From NCBI GenBank assembly GCA_031549665.1, contig JAVBPJ010000001.1:124001-188000 (forward strand): a DNA stretch of 64,000 nt. Reading direction: 5' to 3'. Below the pieces are notes generated by a model. It was not told where the DNA came from, made no database searches, and saw only the letters and a list, made by a program, of their open reading frames with translations. The DNA comes from Rikenella sp031549665. GTDB lineage: Bacteria > Bacteroidota > Bacteroidia > Bacteroidales > Rikenellaceae. Below are positions 59,522 through 64,000 of the stretch, one piece after another. Position numbers and translations under genes: made by a program. Each line of letters begins with the position of its first letter. Positions within the stretch are counted from its first letter, which is position 1.

Positions 59522-59587
59522 TGCAAATGGGGTCGTGGTACCCGGAAACGGGGGCGGTTTTCGTGGGGCGATCCCCGGGAAAAAAGA

Positions 59588-59595
59588 TATCTTTG
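59588..59595 (+). promoter_or_regulatory. -7 box before xseA
   Basis: Exact TATCTTTG ending 7 nt before the xseA ATG. No -33 TTG. Confidence 0.45.
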
Positions 59596-59602
59596 TAGAG
59601 CC

Positions 59603-60919
59603 ATGAGCCAACCATTGACCCTATATCAACTGCAGGAGCAGATCCGCGAGGCGGTCGCCCGGCACCTCGACGGGGTGCTGTGGGTGGTGGCCGAAGTGAG
59701 CGAACTGAAGGTAAACGCCTCGGGACACTGCTACCTGGAGCTGGTGGAGCGCGACGAGGGCGGGAAAACCCCCGTGGCCCAGGTGCGGGCCGTGATTTGG
59801 AGCAGTACCTACAAACTGCTGGCCCACTACTTCCAGTTCGAAACCGGAACGCCGCTCGCCGCAGGCATGAAAATCCTGGTGCAGGGCAGCGTCAACTACC
59901 ATCCGCTGTACGGACTGAGCCTGTCGATCAGCGACATCGACCCCGCCTACACGCTGGGCGAAGCCGAACGCCTACGCCGCCAAACCCTCGAACAGTTACG
60001 GCAGGAGGGGGTGATCGACATGAACCGCGAACTGCCCCTGCCCGAGGTTCCGCAGCGGTTGGCCGTGGTGTCGTCGGCGCAGGCGGCGGGCTTTCAGGAT
60101 TTCCAAAAACAGATCGAAGCCTCGCCCTACCGGTTCGAGTGGACCCTCTTTGAGGCGACGGTGCAGGGCGCGCAGGCCGAGGAGCAGTTGATCGAGGCCC
60201 TCGACCGGATCGCCGCCCAGGCCGACCGCTTCGATGCGGTGGTGCTGATCCGCGGAGGCGGATCGCAGAGCGACCTGAGCTGTTTCGACAGCTACCTGCT
60301 GTGCGCCAACGTGGCCCAATTTCCCCTGCCGGTGCTGACCGGCATCGGACACGATAAGGACGTGAGCCTGGTCGACCACGTGGCCCACACGGCGTTCAAA
60401 ACGCCCACGGCCGTCGCCGCGTTCCTGATCGAACGGGCCGCCGCAGCGGCGCAACGCCTCGATCAGGCATACGAACGCCTGACCGCAGCGGCCAAACAGT
60501 TGCTTGTCGAATCCTCCCGCCGTCTGGAACAGGCCGCCTACCGGGTGGCCGTCCGTTCGCGCGAGCTTTTTGCGGCCCGTCAGGCGTTGCTCGAACGGCA
60601 GGCCCAACAGGTGCAGTTTGCCGCGCAGGGGGCGTGCGACACCCGTTCCCGGCAGTTGGAACGGTGGAACGAACAACTCCGCGCCTCCGCCTCGTTGCTC
60701 TTCGAGCGTCAAACGGCCCGTTGGCAGCAGGCCGCCGTGGTGGTGGAAGCCGCCAATCCCCGCCGCCTGCTTGAGCGGGGATACGCCCTGCTCCGCACCC
60801 CGCAGGGCCGGCCCGATTCGCTGGCCGCGTTGCATGTGGGACAGTCGATCGAAATTGAACTGCGCGACGGCCGCCTCGAAGCCGAAATACATGCCCTTTT
60901 CCCCGCTCAAAAACCATGA
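59603..60919 (+). CDS. xseA: Exodeoxyribonuclease VII large subunit
   Basis: 438 residues. An N-terminal OB-fold (residues 1-105, with SELKVNASGHCYLEL) is followed by the catalytic part (AVVSSAQAAGFQDF, the RGGGSQSDLSCFD motif at ~220 and GIGHDKDVSLVDHVAHTAFKTPTAVA) and a long coiled-coil (about 290-390). With XseB it degrades single-stranded DNA from both ends into short oligonucleotides. The ATG at 59603 was chosen; the longer frame upstream crosses the efflux terminator. Confidence 0.95.
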   Translation: MSQPLTLYQLQEQIREAVARHLDGVLWVVAEVSELKVNASGHCYLELVERDEGGKTPVAQVRAVIWSSTYKLLAHYFQFETGTPLAAGMKILVQGSVNYHPLYGLSLSISDIDPAYTLGEAERLRRQTLEQLRQEGVIDMNRELPLPEVPQRLAVVSSAQAAGFQDFQKQIEASPYRFEWTLFEATVQGAQAEEQLIEALDRIAAQADRFDAVVLIRGGGSQSDLSCFDSYLLCANVAQFPLPVLTGIGHDKDVSLVDHVAHTAFKTPTAVAAFLIERAAAAAQRLDQAYERLTAAAKQLLVESSRRLEQAAYRVAVRSRELFAARQALLERQAQQVQFAAQGACDTRSRQLERWNEQLRASASLLFERQTARWQQAAVVVEAANPRRLLERGYALLRTPQGRPDSLAALHVGQSIEIELRDGRLEAEIHALFPAQKP

Positions 60920-61107
60920 AAAAAGAGATTACCTACGCGCAAGCCGCCGCCGAGATCGAAGAGTTGCTGGCCAAAATCAACGACCCGGCCGTCGATATCG
61001 ACCAAGTGGGCAGCTATGTCGAACGGGCCGCCGAACTGATCGCCCTGTGCCAGGAACGGCTGCTGCGCGTGCAACACCAAGTGGAACAAATTCTGGAAAA
61101 ACAATGA
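60916..61107 (+). CDS. xseB: Exodeoxyribonuclease VII small subunit
   Basis: 63 residues with the XseB pattern TYAQAAAEIEELLAKI and the helical LIALCQERLLRVQHQVEQIL. It binds the XseA coiled-coil. Starts in ATGA overlap with xseA. Confidence 0.93.
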   Translation: MKKEITYAQAAAEIEELLAKINDPAVDIDQVGSYVERAAELIALCQERLLRVQHQVEQILEKQ

Positions 61108-61877
61108 AACGCTTTTTACTTGCCTTGCTTTGCCTGTCGGGAGTGACAGTCCAGGCACAACAAACCGACCGGTGGCGGGTGGTTTGGGAAGACGACTTTA
61201 ACGGATCGACCCTCGACACGACCAAATGGAGCCGCATTGACAGGGGGCCGTCGGACTGGAACCGCTACATGTCCAAACGCGACGACCTGTACGTGTTGAA
61301 AGACGGAAACCTGATCCTGCGCGGACAGGTGAACGACCGGCGCTCGCAAGATACGGCCCGTTACGTTACGGGCGGGGTAACCACCAAGGGAAAATACAGC
61401 TTTGTTTTCGGCAAGATCGAAATTCGCGCCAAGCTGGGATCGGCCCGCGGCGCCTGGCCCGCCTTTTGGATGTTGTGCGCCAACCGGGTGCATGGCGGTT
61501 ATCCCAAAAATGGCGAAATCGACCTGATGGAACACCTGAACTACGACAACGAGGTGTACCAGACCGTCCACTCGCACTACACGCTCAACCTGGGCCAAAA
61601 GAGCAACCCGAACCACTACAACAAGGCGAAAATCGACCTCGACGATTACAACGTTTACGGCATGGAGTGGTACCCCGACCGATTGGTCTTCACCGTGAAC
61701 GGAAAGGTCAATTTCGTCTACCCGAAGATCGAAACCGAGCTGGAGGGGCAGTTCCCCTTCGATCAGCCGTTCTACCTGCTGCTGGATATGCAACTGGGAG
61801 GCTCGTGGGTAGGCTCCATCGACCCCTCGACCCTTCCGGTGGAGATGGCCATCGACTGGGTGCGGGTTTACGAATAG
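61104..61877 (+). CDS. Family 16 glycoside hydrolase (beta-glucanase/laminarinase type)
   Basis: A 257-residue exported enzyme: signal peptide (cut near VQA-QQ) and one GH16 jelly-roll catalytic domain. The motif GEIDLMEHL holds the nucleophile Glu138 and the acid/base Glu143, with Asp140 between. RYVTGGVTTKGKYSFVFGKIEIRAK and GAWPAFWML are family strands. GH16 enzymes cut beta-1,3 or beta-1,3-1,4 glucans, agar and carrageenan; the substrate cannot be told from this alone. It overlaps xseB by 4 nt, an odd partner for a DNA nuclease. Confidence 0.88.
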   Translation: MKRFLLALLCLSGVTVQAQQTDRWRVVWEDDFNGSTLDTTKWSRIDRGPSDWNRYMSKRDDLYVLKDGNLILRGQVNDRRSQDTARYVTGGVTTKGKYSFVFGKIEIRAKLGSARGAWPAFWMLCANRVHGGYPKNGEIDLMEHLNYDNEVYQTVHSHYTLNLGQKSNPNHYNKAKIDLDDYNVYGMEWYPDRLVFTVNGKVNFVYPKIETELEGQFPFDQPFYLLLDMQLGGSWVGSIDPSTLPVEMAIDWVRVYE

Positions 61878-61974
61878 TCGGGAAGGATCCTTCAGCAGGA
61901 ACGACCGCGCCCTGCCTGTCGGCCGCTCTGCCGGACCGCAGAACCGTTTGGGCGCACGAACCCCTAAACGGGTG

Positions 61975-62011
61975 AAAAAATTAGCCCCGCCTCCTGAAAA
62001 GGAAGCGGGGC
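61975..62011 (-). terminator. Rho-independent terminator of the ferredoxin gene
   Basis: On the minus strand GCCCCGCTTCC pairs with GGAGGCGGGGC (one T-G), loop TTTTCA, then TAATTTTTT. Confidence 0.75.
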
Positions 62012-62037
62012 AACTTGTTTTTGTTCTGTGAGAGTCC

Positions 62038-62208
62038 TTATGCGGGGTGGATCGCTTCGACGGGGCACACATCAGCGCAGGTGCCGCAATCGGTGCAGGT
62101 CGAGGGGTCGATGGTGTAAACCGAACCCGAAGAGATCGCTTCTACAGGACATTCGCCAATACAGGTGCCGCAAGCGGTACAGCTGTTCTCGTCAATTTTG
62201 TAAGCCAT
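62038..62208 (-). CDS. 2[4Fe-4S] ferredoxin
   Basis: A 56-residue protein missed by length cut-offs. Two cluster motifs are intact: CTACGTCIGECP and CTDCGTCADVCP (each Cys-x2-Cys-x2-Cys-x3-CysPro). It is a small acidic electron carrier, probably serving ferredoxin-dependent oxidoreductases in an anaerobe. It has a -7 box upstream and a strong terminator, so it is transcribed alone. Confidence 0.93.
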   Translation of the reverse strand: MAYKIDENSCTACGTCIGECPVEAISSGSVYTIDPSTCTDCGTCADVCPVEAIHPA

Positions 62209-62237
62209 GGTTCAATGATTAAAGGTTGATTGTTTCG

Positions 62238-62245
62238 CAAAGGTA
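62238..62245 (-). promoter_or_regulatory. -7 box of the ferredoxin gene
   Basis: Exact TACCTTTG on the minus strand, 29 nt before the ATG. No clear -33 TTG. Confidence 0.5.
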
Positions 62246-62271
62246 ACAAATTTTTTCATTTTTCGCCGCTG

Positions 62272-62829
62272 CTATTCCTGCCACCCTTTTCGGGTTGGGA
62301 GTCCCAGTTGGGCCAAAATGCGTTCGACCACCGAATCGACCAGCTCCCCGACCGACGCCTCGCCGTTGTAGAACGAAGGCATGCAGGGGAGGATGGTGGC
62401 TCCGGCTTCGGCCAGGGCGGTCAGGTTGCGCAGGTGGATCAGCGAAAGGGGCGTTTCGCGTGGACATACGATCAACCGCCGGCCCTCTTTCAGCATCACG
62501 TCGGCGGCGCGGGCAAGCAGGTCGCCCGACAACCCCGCCGCGATACGTCCCACAGCGCCCATGCTGGCGGGGAGGATCACCATCGCGTCCCAGTGGGCCG
62601 ACCCCGAGGCGATCGGGACGAACAGGTCGTCGTTCGGGTAGCGCACCACCTTGGGGTGGTTCAGTACGGAGAACTCTCCGGCGGGAAGTTCGTGGGCGGC
62701 AACCCGCTGGGCGTTGTCGGTCATCACCACCGCCAGCCGTTCGAGCGATTCGCAATCGGCGAGCCGCTCGATCAGCCGCAGGGCGTAGCGGGCGCCGCTG
62801 GCCCCGGTGATGCCGACAATCAACCGCAT
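62272..62829 (-). CDS. ubiX: Flavin prenyltransferase UbiX
   Basis: 185 residues, starting LIVGITGASGARYALRLIERL, the FMN-binding Rossmann-like fold of UbiX/Pad1, with ILPASMGAVGRIAAGLSGDLLARAADVMLKE and VCPRETPLSLIHLRNL. It makes prenylated FMN for UbiD-type decarboxylases. Follows the M49 peptidase gene by 4 nt on the same strand. A UbiD partner is not in the window. Confidence 0.92.
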   Translation of the reverse strand: MRLIVGITGASGARYALRLIERLADCESLERLAVVMTDNAQRVAAHELPAGEFSVLNHPKVVRYPNDDLFVPIASGSAHWDAMVILPASMGAVGRIAAGLSGDLLARAADVMLKEGRRLIVCPRETPLSLIHLRNLTALAEAGATILPCMPSFYNGEASVGELVDSVVERILAQLGLPTRKGWQE

Positions 62830-62833
62830 GGGA

Positions 62834-64000
62834 TTACTTCAGGAATGAGTAGTTCTTGGAATAGTCCAGCATTTGCTCGGCGTAGCCCTGGGTGTAGTCG
62901 AGCTTCACATCGACGATTTGGTCGTTCTCGGTCACCGGCACATAGACGGGGTTTACAAAACCGGAGTAGGGGGCAATGTTGAGCTTGGCGTAGCGCTCCA
63001 GCACCTCTTTGTGGAGGATGGGATCGACCTTTACGGCGTACGTCTCCACCAGCGCCTTGCCGGCGGCGAAGTCGCCCTGGCTCTTGATGCGCTGGATTTC
63101 GGCCAGAAGTTGTCCGAACAGGCCGCGCAGCTTTTCGTAGTCATTTATCACGACGTAGGTTTTGCCCTCTTTTTTAACCAGCTCCACGACGTTTTCGGCC
63201 TTGCCCTTTTCATACACCCAGTAGGCGATCAGGGCGCGGTTGCGCATGTGGGCCTCTTCGATGGTCTTTCCGGGCTGGATGCGGGTGAGTTGGGTCATCA
63301 GTCCGTTCAGCATCGTTTTGTTGTATTCGGCTTTGGCCACCTCGTAGTTGGGGGCGATGCCCAGCTCGATCATCTTGGGATCGGCGATGTAATAGAGGGC
63401 GAACAGGTCGGCGCGGGCCTCTTCCAGGGTCGAACCGTAGTTTTTCAGTTCGTCTCCCTTGACCCCCGGGGCCAGTTGGCCCGAGGCGTGGCCCAGGCAC
63501 TCGTGCAGGTCGGTGTGGAGGTTGTCGGCGATGGTTCCCCACTCTTCGCGCAGGGTGCGGTCCTCGTCGCGCAGCACAAACTCTTCGGTAAAACCATTCC
63601 CCTGCGAGGCGTGGTCGTAGGCGGCGGTGATGTTGGTAACGGTTACCGACTTGGAGCCGTGGTCGCGGCGGATCCAGTCGGCGTTGGGCAGGTTGATGCC
63701 GATGGGGGTGGAGGGGTAGCAGTCGCCGCCCAGCATGGCCGCCGTGATGGCCTTGGCCGAAATTCCCTTCACTTTGGGTTTGCGGTAGGCAGGGTCGATG
63801 GGCGCGTTGTCCTCGAACCATTGGGCGTTCTCGCCGATGATTTGGGTGGTTTTGGTCGAAACCAGGTCTTTGAAGTTGACCATCGACTCCCACGAGGCTT
63901 TGTAACCCAGCGGGTCGCCGTAGGTTTCGATGAATCCGTTGACGAAATCGACGTTCGACAGCGTGTCTTCAACCCACCGGATGTTGTACTGGTCGAACAG
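62834..64000 (-). CDS. Dipeptidyl-peptidase III-like zinc metallopeptidase (M49), N-terminal part outside
   Basis: The open frame continues past the window end, so the N-terminus is not seen; 388 codons are visible. The M49 zinc motifs are HECLGH (HExxxH type) and EEARAD (EExxAD), spaced as in DPP III, with the downstream NYEVAKAEYNKTMLNGL segment. The enzyme cuts dipeptides from the N-terminus of short peptides. It starts the operon that ends in ubiX. Confidence 0.88.
   Translation of the reverse strand: MFDQYNIRWVEDTLSNVDFVNGFIETYGDPLGYKASWESMVNFKDLVSTKTTQIIGENAQWFEDNAPIDPAYRKPKVKGISAKAITAAMLGGDCYPSTPIGINLPNADWIRRDHGSKSVTVTNITAAYDHASQGNGFTEEFVLRDEDRTLREEWGTIADNLHTDLHECLGHASGQLAPGVKGDELKNYGSTLEEARADLFALYYIADPKMIELGIAPNYEVAKAEYNKTMLNGLMTQLTRIQPGKTIEEAHMRNRALIAYWVYEKGKAENVVELVKKEGKTYVVINDYEKLRGLFGQLLAEIQRIKSQGDFAAGKALVETYAVKVDPILHKEVLERYAKLNIAPYSGFVNPVYVPVTENDQIVDVKLDYTQGYAEQMLDYSKNYSFLK

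Overview
This 64 kb window is a piece of a Bacteroidota chromosome, almost certainly order Bacteroidales. The signs are a SusC/SusD outer-membrane pair, a fused LpxC-FabZ protein, a PUR-alpha-like (DUF3276) protein, fimbrillin-like lipoproteins, and many upstream sites that fit the Bacteroidota sigma factor consensus (TTG at -33, TAnnTTTG at -7) instead of the E. coli one. The DNA is GC-rich. A Rikenellaceae/Alistipes-like host would fit, but the sequence alone does not prove it. There is no rRNA, phage, transposase or CRISPR array; one tRNA-His is present.

Layout. 1-4.5 kb: SusC (5' end cut by the window) and an unusually long SusD. 4.9-7.4 kb: a PLP aminotransferase and FabI, separated by a stretch with a 9-bp tandem repeat. 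7.5-10.4 kb: PUR protein, MnmA, a DedA/VTT membrane protein and AroE. 10.5-13 kb: TrkA/TrkH potassium uptake. 13.1-15.8 kb: transglutaminase-like lipoprotein. 16-18.6 kb: NYN/cold-shock protein, an unknown protein and RsmI. 18.7-19.8 kb: rpsF-rpsR-rplI. 20.1-25.7 kb: AraC regulator, RsgA, TrmH, a class III aminotransferase and a peptide transporter. 26-30.9 kb: the rimP-nusA-infB operon. 31-35.4 kb: an unknown zinc-ribbon membrane protein, lpxC/fabZ-lpxA and a TonB-like protein. 36.5-41.6 kb: gltX, a tandem pair of fimbrillin cassettes, and rplU-rpmA. 41.7-48 kb: dnaX, serS and an N-domain-less clpB. 48-50.6 kb: panB, mdh, gcvH and tRNA-His. 50.7-59.5 kb: a tightly overlapping operon (lipoprotein-release-type permease, UbiE/MenG, SPOR-like protein, ComF), then a complete RND efflux pump. 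59.6-64 kb: xseA-xseB-GH16, a 2[4Fe-4S] ferredoxin, UbiX and an M49 dipeptidyl peptidase III (cut by the window end).

Most genes are housekeeping genes in short operons. The most unusual material is non-coding. A composite structured repeat occurs twice, in opposite orientations (about 35.44-36.51 kb, and 45.05-45.68 kb just upstream of clpB). It is built from about 113-bp units with terminal inverted repeats, plus paired GC-rich hairpins whose stems change in a compensating way. Three smaller findings stand out: dnaX carries an A10 slippery run with an immediate stop in the -1 frame and a hairpin downstream; two 50-codon ORFs, too short for usual gene finding, each precede a fimbrillin-like gene in a duplicated cassette; and several genes have the -7 promoter box only 4-9 nt before the ATG, which suggests leaderless mRNAs. 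Long perfect hairpins mark nearly every convergent gene end.
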